Origin: Embleya sp049739465
Lineage (GTDB): Bacteria > Actinomycetota > Actinomycetes > Streptomycetales > Streptomycetaceae
Direction: 5' to 3'
Assembly (NCBI RefSeq): GCF_049739465.1
Contig: NZ_JBMHHY010000001.1
Coordinates: 1 to 64,000 of the forward strand
Length of the DNA stretch: 64,000 nt
The position numbers were made by a program, and so were the translations under genes. The notes beneath the pieces are model-generated. The model made no database searches. It was not told the origin of the DNA and saw only the letters and a program-made list of their open reading frames with translations. The stretch's first letter is position 1; each line of letters starts with the position of its first letter. Of this stretch, positions 1 to 8,128 are shown in pieces.

Positions 1-95
1 GCCGGCGTTTGAGGCCATTCAGCCTGGCCGGCGTTTGAGGCCATTCAGCCTGGCCGGCGTTTGAGGCCATTCAGCCTGGCCGGCGTTTGAGGCCA
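1..95. repeat. 26-bp tandem repeat at the cbiO 3' end
   Basis: Three complete 26-bp copies (1-26, 27-52, 53-78) and a partial fourth carry the core GCCGGCGTTTGAGG. The array starts at the window edge, so it may be longer. It stops five bases before the cbiO stop codon. The core is the reverse complement of the motif repeated at 58.8-59.15 kb and is also present in the terminator stem after the glutathione peroxidase gene. Confidence 0.9.
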
Positions 96-99
96 AAAG

Positions 100-933
100 T
101 CAGCTCGACCGGTGCGTGAGGTCGGCCAAGGCCGCGAGTTCGGCGGGCGTCCGAGGCAATCCCGCCGGCGCCAGCCCATGCGCGGCCAACACCGCGAACG
201 CGGCATGCGCCCAGGTCGGCCGCAAACTCGCCGCAGCCAGCAACGCCGTGTCGGCGAGCAACTCCTCGACCGGCCCGGTGCGCAACCGCCCACCCGCGAG
301 CACCGCCGCGTCGTCGGCCCACCGCAACGCCAGGTCCACGTCGTGCGTGGCCATCACCACGGTCGTGCCCGCCGCCCGCAACGCGGCCAGCGTGTCCAGC
401 AACGCCTCCTGCCCTGCCGGATCCAACCCCGCCGTCGGCTCGTCCAGCACCAGCACCTCGGGCCGCATCGCGATCGCCCCCGCGATCGCCACCCGCTTGC
501 GCTGCCCGAAGGACAACAGGTGTACCGGCCGCTCGGCCAACCCCGAGATGCCCAGCGCGGCCAACGCCTCGGCCACCCGCGACCGAACCTCCGCCGCCGC
601 GAGCCCCAGGTTGAGCGGCCCGAACGAGACGTCCTGGGCCACCGACGCGGAGAACAACTGATCGTCGGGATCCTGCACGACCAACTGCACGGCCCGCCGC
701 AGCTCGGCAAGTCCCTTCCGATCATGCCGAATCGGCACACCGTGCAGTTCGACCCGCCCCGCAGCCGGCACCAGGCCACCCGTCAACAGCCGCAACAGCG
801 TGGTCTTCCCACTGCCGTTCGGCCCGAGCAGGGCCAACGCGCGCCCGGCCGGAATCGCCAGGGACAGGTCGCTCAACACGACCGGCCCGTCCTCGTAGGC
901 GTAGCCGATCTCTCGTACCCGCAACGGAATCAC
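100..933 (-). CDS. cbiO: cobalt ECF/ABC transporter ATP-binding protein CbiO
   Basis: This is the ATPase that powers cobalt uptake by the CbiMNQO complex on the cytoplasmic face of the membrane. The 277-residue protein shows a Walker A GPNGSGKT at about 37-44, a Q-loop (VVQDPDDQ) near 86-93, signature LSFGQ at 140-144, Walker B LVLDEP at 161-166 and an H-loop histidine near 197. The start is a GTG whose first bases overlap the cbiQ stop (GTGA), which implies translational coupling. It is the last gene of the cbiM-N-Q-O operon. The substrate is inferred from CbiM, CbiN and the upstream cobalamin riboswitch; nickel is the alternative. Confidence 0.93.
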   Translation of the reverse strand: MIPLRVREIGYAYEDGPVVLSDLSLAIPAGRALALLGPNGSGKTTLLRLLTGGLVPAAGRVELHGVPIRHDRKGLAELRRAVQLVVQDPDDQLFSASVAQDVSFGPLNLGLAAAEVRSRVAEALAALGISGLAERPVHLLSFGQRKRVAIAGAIAMRPEVLVLDEPTAGLDPAGQEALLDTLAALRAAGTTVVMATHDVDLALRWADDAAVLAGGRLRTGPVEELLADTALLAAASLRPTWAHAAFAVLAAHGLAPAGLPRTPAELAALADLTHRSS

Positions 934-1673
934 TGCACCACCGGTCCCAGCAGAAGGGTGGCGACGACGACCGCCGCCACGACGAACAGGGCGGACCCGA
1001 CGAACACGCGCGAGATCCGTACCTCGTCCACCAGCACCCGCAGCCGCCCGTCGTAGCCGCGCCCGGCCAGCCCCGCCTCCAACCGCTGGGCCCGGGCGAA
1101 CGCGTGCACGAACACCGCCGAGCCGAGCCCGGCCACCGAGCGCCAGCGGGCCCGCCGGGTCCGGTGCCCGAGCCGACCGGCCTGGGCCTGGTTGATCCGG
1201 ATGGTGGTGTCGTACAGCAGGAACAACATCCGGTACATCACCGCCGCCACGTCCACCACCGCCGCCGGCACTCCCACCCGGGTCAGCCTGGGCAATACGT
1301 CCGACAGCGGCGTGGTGAACGCGAACAACAACATCGCCAACCCGGCCGCCCCCGAGCGGGCCAGCAACTCGCCCGCGTGGCGCGGCCCGTGCTCGGCCCA
1401 GCCGACCCCGTCCGCGCGGATCGAGACCAGCAGGGTGAGCGCCCCGGTCGCGGCGAACCCGAGCGGCGCGCGGGCCGCCCGCCACAACCGCCGTACCGGC
1501 ACCTTGGCGAAGCCGAACGCGACGATCAGCACGGTCGCGGCGACCAGCACCGCGCCCGGCCACGGCGGCAACGCCACCGCGCAGCCGAGCAGCCCGAAGG
1601 AGAGCACGGCCTTCTCGGCCGGATGGCGGCGCCGCCACGAACTCGCGTGCGCCGCCGCGTCGATCGGCAACAC
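930..1673 (-). CDS. cbiQ: cobalt ECF transporter T component CbiQ
   Basis: CbiQ is the transmembrane coupling subunit that links CbiM to the CbiO ATPase. The 247-residue protein has several hydrophobic helices. Near residues 204-214 it has EAGLAGRGYDG, matching the Arg-Gly coupling-helix motif of EcfT proteins that contacts the ATPase. It starts at a GTG five bases after the cbiN stop and overlaps cbiO by four bases. Gene order and length are typical of the family. Confidence 0.93.
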   Translation of the reverse strand: MLPIDAAAHASSWRRRHPAEKAVLSFGLLGCAVALPPWPGAVLVAATVLIVAFGFAKVPVRRLWRAARAPLGFAATGALTLLVSIRADGVGWAEHGPRHAGELLARSGAAGLAMLLFAFTTPLSDVLPRLTRVGVPAAVVDVAAVMYRMLFLLYDTTIRINQAQAGRLGHRTRRARWRSVAGLGSAVFVHAFARAQRLEAGLAGRGYDGRLRVLVDEVRISRVFVGSALFVVAAVVVATLLLGPVVQ

Positions 1674-1677
1674 CGGC

Positions 1678-2088
1678 TCAGTGCCCCGAAGCCGATACCG
1701 GGCTCTCCGTCGCCGAGGCCGGAGCCGGGCGCGGGGCCGGGCTCACATCCGCCGGACCACTCTCCGCCTCGTCCGCAGTGTCGCTCGCCTCGGGCGCGAG
1801 TCGCCGACGGGTGCGCTTGACGCCGAACATGTACCCGACCACCCCCGCGCCGAGCGCGGCCTGCAACGCGAACAGGCCGGACTCGATCTCCCCGGACGGC
1901 GGTTCGTACAGCGGGCTGAACCACGGCTGGTAGCCCGGATCGTTCTCGGTGATCGCGGTCTCCGCCTGGGTGTCGGCGCCCGCGAACGGCTTGTCCTTGT
2001 GATCACCCATCCCGAACACCACGGGCAGCGCCGCGAGCAGCACCACGGCCAGCACGATCAGCAGATTGATCTTCGTCGAGCGCTTCAT
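1678..2088 (-). CDS. cbiN: cobalt transport protein CbiN
   Basis: CbiN is the small accessory subunit of the cobalt importer. The 136-residue protein has one hydrophobic helix at about 8-26 and a second near 73-90. Between them lies the conserved family block PWFSPLYEPPSGEIESGLF. The C-terminal 40 residues are Pro/Ala/Ser-rich and longer than in most CbiN proteins, so they are probably a disordered extension. Its ATG overlaps the cbiM stop as ATGA. Confidence 0.93.
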   Translation of the reverse strand: MKRSTKINLLIVLAVVLLAALPVVFGMGDHKDKPFAGADTQAETAITENDPGYQPWFSPLYEPPSGEIESGLFALQAALGAGVVGYMFGVKRTRRRLAPEASDTADEAESGPADVSPAPRPAPASATESPVSASGH

Positions 2089-2861
2089 GCGGTCTTCTCC
2101 CCCTCACGAGCGACCGACGCGTCCTGCGCGACCGAGGCGTCCTGCGCGACCGGCGCGCTCGGCGCGCTCGGCGCGACCGGTGTGTTCCGCAGCACCCCGA
2201 GCCGGATCAGGTCCCCCCGGCTGGACTGCCGCAACAACCGCACCACCAGTACGGTCAGCAGCCCCTCGCTGATCGCCAGCGGGATCTGGGTGAGCGAGAA
2301 GATGCCGCCGAACTTGGCCAGCGCGCCCGGGAATCCGCTGTCCGGGTCGGGGAAGGCGAGGGCGAGTTGCACGCTGGTGACGCAGTACGTGCTCAGGTCC
2401 GCGACGAACGCCCCCATGAACACCGCGACATCCAGCGGCATGGTCCCGCCGCGTCGATCGAGCAGCGAGCGGGTGAGCCGATATGCGCCATAGCCCGCCC
2501 ACGGCCCGACGATCGCCATGGAGAACACGTTCGCGCCCAGCGTGGTCAGCCCGCCGTGGGCCAGCAACAGGGCCTGGAACAGCAGGGTGATCGTGCCGAG
2601 TACGGCCATGATCGGCGGCCGGAACAGGATCGCGCCCAGTCCGGTGCCGGTGGGATGCGAGCAACTCCCGGTGACGGACGGGATCTTCAGTGCGGACAGT
2701 ACGAACGAGAAGGCGCCGGAGGCGCCGAGCAGCAGGGTGTTCTCGGGTCGATTGCGTACCTCGCGAGTGAGCGCGCGGGCACCGTGGACGACGAACGGGG
2801 CAGCCGCGACGCCCCAGGCGGCGGCGTGTTCCCAGGGCAGATAGCCCTCGGCGATATGCAT
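2085..2861 (-). CDS. cbiM: cobalt ECF transporter S component CbiM
   Basis: CbiM is the substrate-binding integral membrane component. It begins MHIAEGYLPWEHA; the N-terminal Met-His is the known metal-binding start of the family and fixes the start codon. Several hydrophobic segments follow over 258 residues. The C-terminus carries a short repetitive tail (APSAPSAP, then VAQDAS twice) encoded by small tandem DNA repeats at about 2105-2180, another repeat at a gene 3' end in this window. It is the first gene of the operon, directly downstream of the cobalamin riboswitch. Confidence 0.94.
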   Translation of the reverse strand: MHIAEGYLPWEHAAAWGVAAAPFVVHGARALTREVRNRPENTLLLGASGAFSFVLSALKIPSVTGSCSHPTGTGLGAILFRPPIMAVLGTITLLFQALLLAHGGLTTLGANVFSMAIVGPWAGYGAYRLTRSLLDRRGGTMPLDVAVFMGAFVADLSTYCVTSVQLALAFPDPDSGFPGALAKFGGIFSLTQIPLAISEGLLTVLVVRLLRQSSRGDLIRLGVLRNTPVAPSAPSAPVAQDASVAQDASVAREGEKTA

Positions 2862-2904
2862 GAGGAAGGGTCCCTCTCCAACACCTCGTGGACGGACGAT
2901 CGCC

Positions 2905-3085
2905 GTGGCCGGTCTCCTGGCTGACGGGTCGTACGTTCACGTCTCCGCCTTCCCGGGGCCGCGCGAGCGGTCCCAGTGGCTTCCCCGAGGCGACGAATCA
3001 ACGTTCCCGAGGGGATGGAGGAGAACTTCCCGATCACAGTGGCGAGGGCCGCGCCGGCATCGAACCGGCTTCCCGAACACCACGG
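2905..3085 (-). promoter_or_regulatory. cobalamin (B12) riboswitch
   Basis: Read on the minus strand, this leader contains the conserved B12-box elements. GGAAGCCGGTTCGATGCCGG and the following GCCACTGT lie near 3041-3078. The GCCAGGAGACCGGCC element lies near 2909-2923. The gene order is riboswitch then cbiM, so excess cobalamin should switch off cobalt import. The boundaries are approximate. Confidence 0.9.
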
Positions 3086-3194
3086 CGAGCCGACCCTAGT
3101 GGTCGGATGGACATGGCGACAAGGTGGCAATTGCAAACCGTGCGCAAGCCCACAATCGGTGCGGAGCGGTCGAGCAATAGCCGCATTCGGCCCA

Positions 3195-3740
3195 TCAGTC
3201 CAGCCCGGGACCGCGCCCGCGGACCACAAGGGTGCGGGCGACCCGGTCGCCGATCCGCCGGCGCCGCTCGTCGGTGAGCACCGCGACCAGCCCGACCGCG
3301 CCGAGCGCGAACGTGTCGACCGGCAGCAGCAGCCAGCGGATGCCCAGTTGCCGCCGCCCGGCCCGGCCGCCGGAGACGTCGACCACCCGGATCCCGAACG
3401 CCTGCATGCCCCACGTCCGCCCGTCGTGCTCGGCGGGGCGCAACACCCAGTACCAGAACAGGATCCCCAGCGCGACCGCGACGACCCCCGCGGTGATCGC
3501 CGCGGTCAGCGGGCCGCTGCGGATCGAACCGTCGGGGTGTGTGGGCAGCAGGACGAACAGGAACATCGCCGTCCCGGGCAGCAGCGCCGACGCGAGGACG
3601 TCGAGTACGAACTGGCCGAGCCGCCGGCCGAGCACGGACGTGGCGACCGGGCGCTCGACCGCGGGCAGCCAGACCCGGGCACCGGTGCCGATGGGACGTG
3701 CCGTGCGCGCGTATCGCTGCGGAAGGCTCCGTTCGTACAT
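3195..3740 (-). CDS. RDD family membrane protein
   Basis: This is a putative integral membrane protein of about 181 residues. An Arg/Asp-containing first helix (GRRLGQFVLDVLASALLPG) is followed by a second hydrophobic helix and the RDD-type segment RTWGMQAFGIRVVD, then a third helix near the C-terminus. I chose the ATG encoding MYERSL because the region upstream lacks family character and GGAAAG lies a short distance before it; the frame stays open further upstream to 3854. Function is unknown; RDD proteins are generally thought to be transport- or envelope-related. It stands alone between the riboswitch and the aldolase. Confidence 0.75.
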   Translation of the reverse strand: MYERSLPQRYARTARPIGTGARVWLPAVERPVATSVLGRRLGQFVLDVLASALLPGTAMFLFVLLPTHPDGSIRSGPLTAAITAGVVAVALGILFWYWVLRPAEHDGRTWGMQAFGIRVVDVSGGRAGRRQLGIRWLLLPVDTFALGAVGLVAVLTDERRRRIGDRVARTLVVRGRGPGLD

Positions 3741-3939
3741 GCCCTTGTACTTTCCGCAACCGGGCGGGTTGACTCCCGACGGGTCGGATATCGCCGAGAT
3801 TGCCCCCGGTCGGCGGACAAGAACGGACGCGGGGGCCGGGCCGGCGATCGGCAACCATCGGGTTCGAGCGAAATCGATCCCGGGTGACCGACCGAGAACG
3901 AGCTGCCGGCGACCGACGCGGTCAGGGCCGCGCGGATCC

Positions 3940-4038
3940 GACCATCCCGACCATCTCGATCATCCCGATGATCCGGACCATCCGGATCGTTCTGACCGCT
4001 CGGACCGTTCGGACGGCTCAGACCGCTCAGATCGTCAT
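3940..4038. repeat. 9-bp degenerate tandem repeat spanning the aldolase stop codon
   Basis: Eleven consecutive 9-bp units occupy this segment. They run from GACCATCCC-like to GACCGCTCA-like forms and end in GATCGTCAT, with no indels. The stop codon of the class II aldolase gene (4027-4029) lies inside the array, so the last codons of the gene are part of the repeat. Confidence 0.85.
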
Positions 4039-4878
4039 CGGCCCGTCCGCCCCGAACAATTCCGGCTCGGACCGGCTGATCACGTCGTAGAGCGGCTGGT
4101 AGTTGATCCACGCCACCGTGTCGTTGCCGAGTTGCTCCCGGGTCAGCCGTGCGTTCTCCGCCGAGATCGGCCTGAGTTCGCCGGCCGCCTGGGCGAGCAA
4201 CTGCACCTGGCACGAGCGCTCCATCGTGATGAACCACCAGGCCGCCGCGTCGACCGATTGTCCGACGGTGAGCAGACCGTGGTTGCGCAGGATCAGTGCC
4301 TTGCGCGGGCCGAGGGTCTCGGCGATCCGCCGGCCCTCCTCGGCGTCCAGGACGACGCCGGCGTAGTCGTCGAAGAGTTCGTGGTCCTCGTAGAAGGGAC
4401 ACACGTCCTGGGTTATCGGTTCGAGCCGGATGCCGAGCGCGGATATCGCGCGCCCGTGCGTGGAGTGGCTGTGCGCCGCCGCGACCACGTCGGGCCGGGC
4501 CGCGTGGATCTGCGAGTGGATCGCGAACGCGGCCTGGTTGACGTGGAATCGGCCCTCGACGACCTGCCCCTCGTGGTTGACCAGGATCAGGTCGTCCACG
4601 GTGATGTGCTTGAACGACATCCCGAACGGGTTGACCCAGAAGTGATCCGTCAACTCCGGGTCGCGCGCGGTGATGTGTCCGGCCACGCCCTCCTCGAAGC
4701 CGAACCGGCCGAACAGCCGCAGCGCCGCGGTCAGTCGCTCCTTGCGGTGCCGGCGCTCCCGCTCGACCGTCTCGAAGGTGGGCGGCAGCGCGAAGCTCAG
4801 GTCCGAGGGCGACACCGGCCGGGGCGGCTCGATGCGCGGGGTCGCGTCCTGGGCCTGCGGCGTGGCGGTGTCGGACAT
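4027..4878 (-). CDS. class II aldolase/adducin family protein
   Basis: This is a predicted cytosolic zinc-dependent aldolase, epimerase or decarboxylase-like enzyme; the substrate cannot be told from sequence. The 283-residue protein has the class II fold signatures: a glycine-containing N-terminal loop (EEGVAGHITARDP), the metal-ligand block AAAHSHSTHGRA and a third histidine in LILRNHGLLTVG. Two ATGs lie six bases apart. GAGGAG abuts the first and sits six bases before the second, so I chose the second (MSDTATP). The 3' end runs into a 9-bp minisatellite. No pathway partner is adjacent. Confidence 0.85.
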   Translation of the reverse strand: MSDTATPQAQDATPRIEPPRPVSPSDLSFALPPTFETVERERRHRKERLTAALRLFGRFGFEEGVAGHITARDPELTDHFWVNPFGMSFKHITVDDLILVNHEGQVVEGRFHVNQAAFAIHSQIHAARPDVVAAAHSHSTHGRAISALGIRLEPITQDVCPFYEDHELFDDYAGVVLDAEEGRRIAETLGPRKALILRNHGLLTVGQSVDAAAWWFITMERSCQVQLLAQAAGELRPISAENARLTREQLGNDTVAWINYQPLYDVISRSEPELFGADGPMTI

Positions 4879-5683
4879 GTACATCTCCTCGGACTCGGGT
4901 CGCGCGGGACTCGGCCCGACGCTACCCGCGAGTCACATCCGAGGACAGCCCCGCGCGGGGGTCCGTTCGCGAGCGGCCGCGGATTCTAGCGCCGGATCGC
5001 CGCCGGGACCGGATTTCCGGAAACAATTCGAATATTGCCCGCGATCGCCTTCCGGCTGCTTCTACGCTTCCGTGCAGCGAGTCCGGGACGTCGAGTACGA
5101 AGCAGTCGAACTCGAATTTCCGGACGCGCGAAATCATGAAGCGCGAAGTGCGGGGCGCACGGCGCGAGCCACGGCGCACGCGGCACTTTACCGGTGCGCG
5201 CGGCGCCTTATCGAGGCACACCGAGGGGAAGGGGCGCGTGACGTGAGCGGCGGGGGCGGATATTCGGCGGAGGTCGTGAGCATCGGCGCGCGAGGTCCCT
5301 CGACGGCGCCCGCGTACGGCCGCGGCGACCCGGCGGGCTCGCGGGCCAAGTCGGACCCGGGCCGCCGCAACGCCCCCGCGCGGAGCCCGGCATCGCGGGG
5401 CCCGATGGCCAGGAGTTGGGCGGAGATGGCACCACCCCCGCGCCGGTCCAGGCCGTCCCGGCGCAGTTCGGGCGACCCGCCGACCGGGTCCGACACCGAG
5501 CGGACCCCTGCGATCGAGGCGGATGTCATCGAAGCGAATCAGGCCGACCCCAACACCCCGGTCGACAGTGCGCCGATCGAGCCGGCCCCGGTCGGCGCGC
5601 CGCCCCCGGGCGTCGTGGCGCCCGAGGAGGAGCCGGTCGGCGTCCACCGGAAAGCCGCACCGCCGATCGCCCCGGAGGCAATC
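4879..5683. other. gene-free or possible N-terminal extension region
   Basis: No independent gene is recognised here. The frame of the downstream roadblock-like gene stays open leftward. From a GTG at 5243, preceded by a purine-rich AAGGGG, it keeps GC-rich third positions. It would encode a Pro/Ala/Arg-rich, low-complexity leader of about 147 residues. Whether this is translated is unclear. Confidence 0.4.
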
Positions 5684-6055
5684 ATGGCCAATATGGAAAC
5701 GGCCCTCAAGGAAGCAATGACGATCGAGGGCGCCGTGGGGGTGGCCCTGGTCGACTACACCAGCGGAATGGCCCTCGGAATTCTCGGCGGCAGCAAGGAA
5801 CTCGACCTCAATGTGGCCGCCGCCGGAAACACCGACGTGATGCGCGCGAAGATGCGCACGATGGAGATGTTGCACGCGGGCGATCAGATCGAGGACATCC
5901 TGATCACCCTCGGCAAGCAATACCATCTGCTCCGCCCGCTGACCGGTCGGGCCGGCAAGGGACTGTTCCTGTATGTCGTGCTGGTCAAGGACCGCGCCAA
6001 TCTGGCCCTGGCCCGGCACAGCCTGAAACGTATCGAGGAGGAGATCGAGGTCTGA
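5684..6055 (+). CDS. roadblock/LC7-like domain protein
   Basis: A 123-residue protein with the pattern of the roadblock/LC7 (MglB-like) fold. A first strand pair GAVGVALVDYTSGMALG is followed by a helix around NVAAAGNTDVMRAKMRTMEML, strands EDILITLGKQYHLLRPL and GLFLYVVLVKD, and a final helix ending in EEEIEV. In actinomycetes such proteins often dimerise and pair with small GTPases, but no GTPase gene is adjacent. I chose the ATG at 5684 because GGAGG precedes it with good spacing and family members are about this long. A start at GTG 5243 would add a low-complexity leader. A strong hairpin terminator follows. Confidence 0.7.
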   Translation: MANMETALKEAMTIEGAVGVALVDYTSGMALGILGGSKELDLNVAAAGNTDVMRAKMRTMEMLHAGDQIEDILITLGKQYHLLRPLTGRAGKGLFLYVVLVKDRANLALARHSLKRIEEEIEV

Positions 6056-6057
6056 GT

Positions 6058-6097
6058 CGCGCTCCGACGACGGGCCTCGGCACGGCGTCGGAGCGCG
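6058..6097 (+). terminator. hairpin terminator after the roadblock-like gene
   Basis: Twelve-base perfect arms (CGCGCTCCGACG and its complement) with a 16-base loop start just after the stop codon. There is no clear T-tract, as usual in GC-rich actinomycetes. Confidence 0.75.
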
Positions 6098-6341
6098 CGG
6101 GCCCGTCCTCGATACCCCCGGCGTCCACCGTCACCCCCATGCGGTGGGCGCCATCGGGGTGTCCGGGGACACGTACGGCGGCCCTGGTCTCCCTGCGCCG
6201 TCTCGGATATGACGGTACGTCAGATGTATCGACGCGCCGCCGTACCGATGGGCGCCGCTGGATCGACGCGCGGCCGTACCGACGCGCCGCGATACGGCGA
6301 CGCCGAGGTACCGTCGCACCCCGAGCCCTCCGAGGAGCCGC

Positions 6342-7256
6342 ATGTTGTCGGGCGAGAAGATCCTGATCACCGGGCCCGCGGGCCAGATCGCCTACCCGCT
6401 GACCGAATACCTGGCCCGGGACAACGAGGTGTGGGGCATCGCCCGCTTCTCGAATCCCGAGGACCGCAAGCGGGTGGACGCGCTCGGGGTGACCACGCGC
6501 GTCGTCGACCTCGGTGCGGGCAGCTTCGACGACCTGCCGCAGGACTTCACCCACGTGCTGCACCTGGCCACCTTCCAGGGACCGGGGCTCGACTACGACG
6601 AGGCACTGCGGGTCAACGCCGAGGGGACCGGGCTGCTGCTCCAGCACTGCCGGCGGGCCAAGGCGGCCCTGGTGATGTCCACCGCGTCGGTGCTCAAGCC
6701 GCACCCGGACCCGAGGTACGTCTTCCGCGAGACCGACCCGCTCGGCGACGCCAACGTCGCGCACGCGCCCACCTATTCGGTGTCCAAGACCGCCGAGGAG
6801 GCGGTGTCGCGCTACTGCGCGCGTGCGTTCGACCTGCCCGTGGTGATCGCCCGGATGAACGCCTCCTACGGCCCGAACGGCGGCCTGCCGACGATGCACC
6901 TGGACGCCGTACTGGCCGGTCGGCCGATCGTCACCCGCTGGGATCCGTGCCTGTACAGCCCGATCCACCAGGACGACATCAACAGCCAGACGGCGGCCCT
7001 GCTCGACGCGGCGTCCACCCCCGCGACGGTGGTCAACTGGGGCGGCGACGAGCCGGTGAGCGTGCAGGAGTGGGCGGCATACCTGGCCGAGCTGAGCGGC
7101 CGGCCCGCCGAGGTGGTGGTCCGCGAGCAGCCGGGCACGCTGCGCGGTCAGGTACAGGACACCACCAAGCGGGCGGCCCTGACCGGGCCGTGCGCGGTCG
7201 GCTGGCGGGCGGGGCTGGCCGGGGTATACGCCGCCCGGCGCGGCGATTCGGCCTGA
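6342..7256 (+). CDS. NAD-dependent epimerase/dehydratase (extended SDR)
   Basis: A 304-residue Rossmann-fold oxidoreductase of the extended short-chain dehydrogenase group, predicted cytosolic. The nucleotide-binding loop is GPAGQIA at 11-17, a slightly unusual form of GxxGxxG with Ala last. The catalytic residues appear as MSTAS near 112-116 and YSVSK at 145-149. PIHQDDI and WGGDEPVSVQEW are typical C-terminal substrate-domain segments. GAGGAG sits six bases before the ATG. The substrate is unknown; sugar-nucleotide or small carbonyl compounds are possible. It reads in the same direction as the peroxidase gene but is separated by about 170 bp. Confidence 0.85.
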   Translation: MLSGEKILITGPAGQIAYPLTEYLARDNEVWGIARFSNPEDRKRVDALGVTTRVVDLGAGSFDDLPQDFTHVLHLATFQGPGLDYDEALRVNAEGTGLLLQHCRRAKAALVMSTASVLKPHPDPRYVFRETDPLGDANVAHAPTYSVSKTAEEAVSRYCARAFDLPVVIARMNASYGPNGGLPTMHLDAVLAGRPIVTRWDPCLYSPIHQDDINSQTAALLDAASTPATVVNWGGDEPVSVQEWAAYLAELSGRPAEVVVREQPGTLRGQVQDTTKRAALTGPCAVGWRAGLAGVYAARRGDSA

Positions 7257-7427
7257 CCGGGCCGGGCGGCCCAGGGGCGTCGTGGCGCTCGGCGGGGGAT
7301 CGAGGACGCGCCCTCGCCCCACGCTCGATAGCGTCGAGTCTTCAGGTCTTACTCGCGCCGTCTCGGAGCGCTCCACTTCGGCGGATCACGTCGCTGCGAG
7401 CGGCACCACGCAGGAGGGACAACGATC

Positions 7428-7919
7428 ATGGGCATCCTCGATACCCCCATCGGCACGCTGGAGGGGGAGCGTACGACCCTGGGCGGGGTGACCGCAGGCC
7501 GGGTCGCGCTCGTCGTCAACGTCGCGTCCAAGTGCGGCCTGACCCCCCAGTACACCGGCCTGGAGGAGCTGCAGAAGGAGCTGGGCGCCCGCGGCTTCAC
7601 CGTGGTCGGCGTGCCGTGCAACCAGTTCATGGGCCAGGAACCGGGCAGCGCCGAGGAGATCCTCGAGTTCTGCTCGACCACCTACGGCGTCACGTTCCCG
7701 CTCACCGAGAAGATCGACGTCAACGGCGAGGACCGGCACCCGCTCTACGACGTGCTCACCGCCGCCTCGGACGCCGAGGGCGGCTCGGGTGATGTGCAAT
7801 GGAACTTCGAGAAGTTCCTGCTCTCCGCCGACGGCGCGATCGTCGGCCGGTTCCGCCCGCAGACCGACCCGCACGACCCGAACCTGATCGCCGCGATCGA
7901 GAGCGTGCTGCCGAAATAG
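7428..7919 (+). CDS. glutathione peroxidase family thiol peroxidase
   Basis: A 163-residue thiol peroxidase that reduces hydrogen or organic peroxides. The catalytic block NVASKCGLTPQY holds peroxidatic Cys36. Gln70 lies in GQEPGS, and Trp125-Asn126 in WNFEKF complete the catalytic tetrad. Cys64 and Cys82 are candidates for the resolving cysteine. The active residue is an ordinary Cys codon, not selenocysteine. Actinomycetes lack glutathione, so the likely reductant is thioredoxin or mycothiol-linked (inference). GGAGGG precedes the ATG. A perfect 19-bp-stem terminator follows. Confidence 0.93.
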   Translation: MGILDTPIGTLEGERTTLGGVTAGRVALVVNVASKCGLTPQYTGLEELQKELGARGFTVVGVPCNQFMGQEPGSAEEILEFCSTTYGVTFPLTEKIDVNGEDRHPLYDVLTAASDAEGGSGDVQWNFEKFLLSADGAIVGRFRPQTDPHDPNLIAAIESVLPK

Positions 7920-7927
7920 TCGGCGAC

Positions 7928-7977
7928 CGCCTCGAACGCCGGCCGGGCCGACGACGGTCCGGCCGGCGTTCGAGGCG
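7928..7977 (+). terminator. 19-bp perfect-stem hairpin terminator
   Basis: The arms at 7928-7946 and 7959-7977 are perfectly complementary, with a 12-base loop, nine bases after the peroxidase stop. The arm contains CTCGAACGCCGGCCGG, the same core as the repeats at 1-95 and 58.8-59.15 kb. This suggests those arrays derive from terminator arms. Confidence 0.85.
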
Positions 7978-8025
7978 GGGGCTCGGTCGTACCGCCTTGC
8001 CGGAGGCGGGGTGTCCGGTCGTACC

Positions 8026-8127
8026 GCTCGCCGAGTTCGCCCGGCAAGGTTCGCCCGCCGAGTTCGCTCAGCAGGTCGCTCACCGAGGTCGCTCACCGAG
8101 GTCGCTCGGCAAGGCTCGCGGGCAGGA
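8026..8127. repeat. ~13-bp tandem repeat at the PP2C gene 3' end
   Basis: Seven or eight imperfect units of 12-14 bp, best form GCTCACCGAGGTC (two identical copies in a row), run up to the stop codon of the minus-strand PP2C-like gene. This is one of several short arrays at gene 3' ends in this window. Confidence 0.7.
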
Positions 8128-8128
8128 C

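Noticed and set aside
7533..7541. Selenocysteine in the glutathione peroxidase
   Set aside because: The active-site codon is TGC (Cys), and no in-frame TGA is needed.
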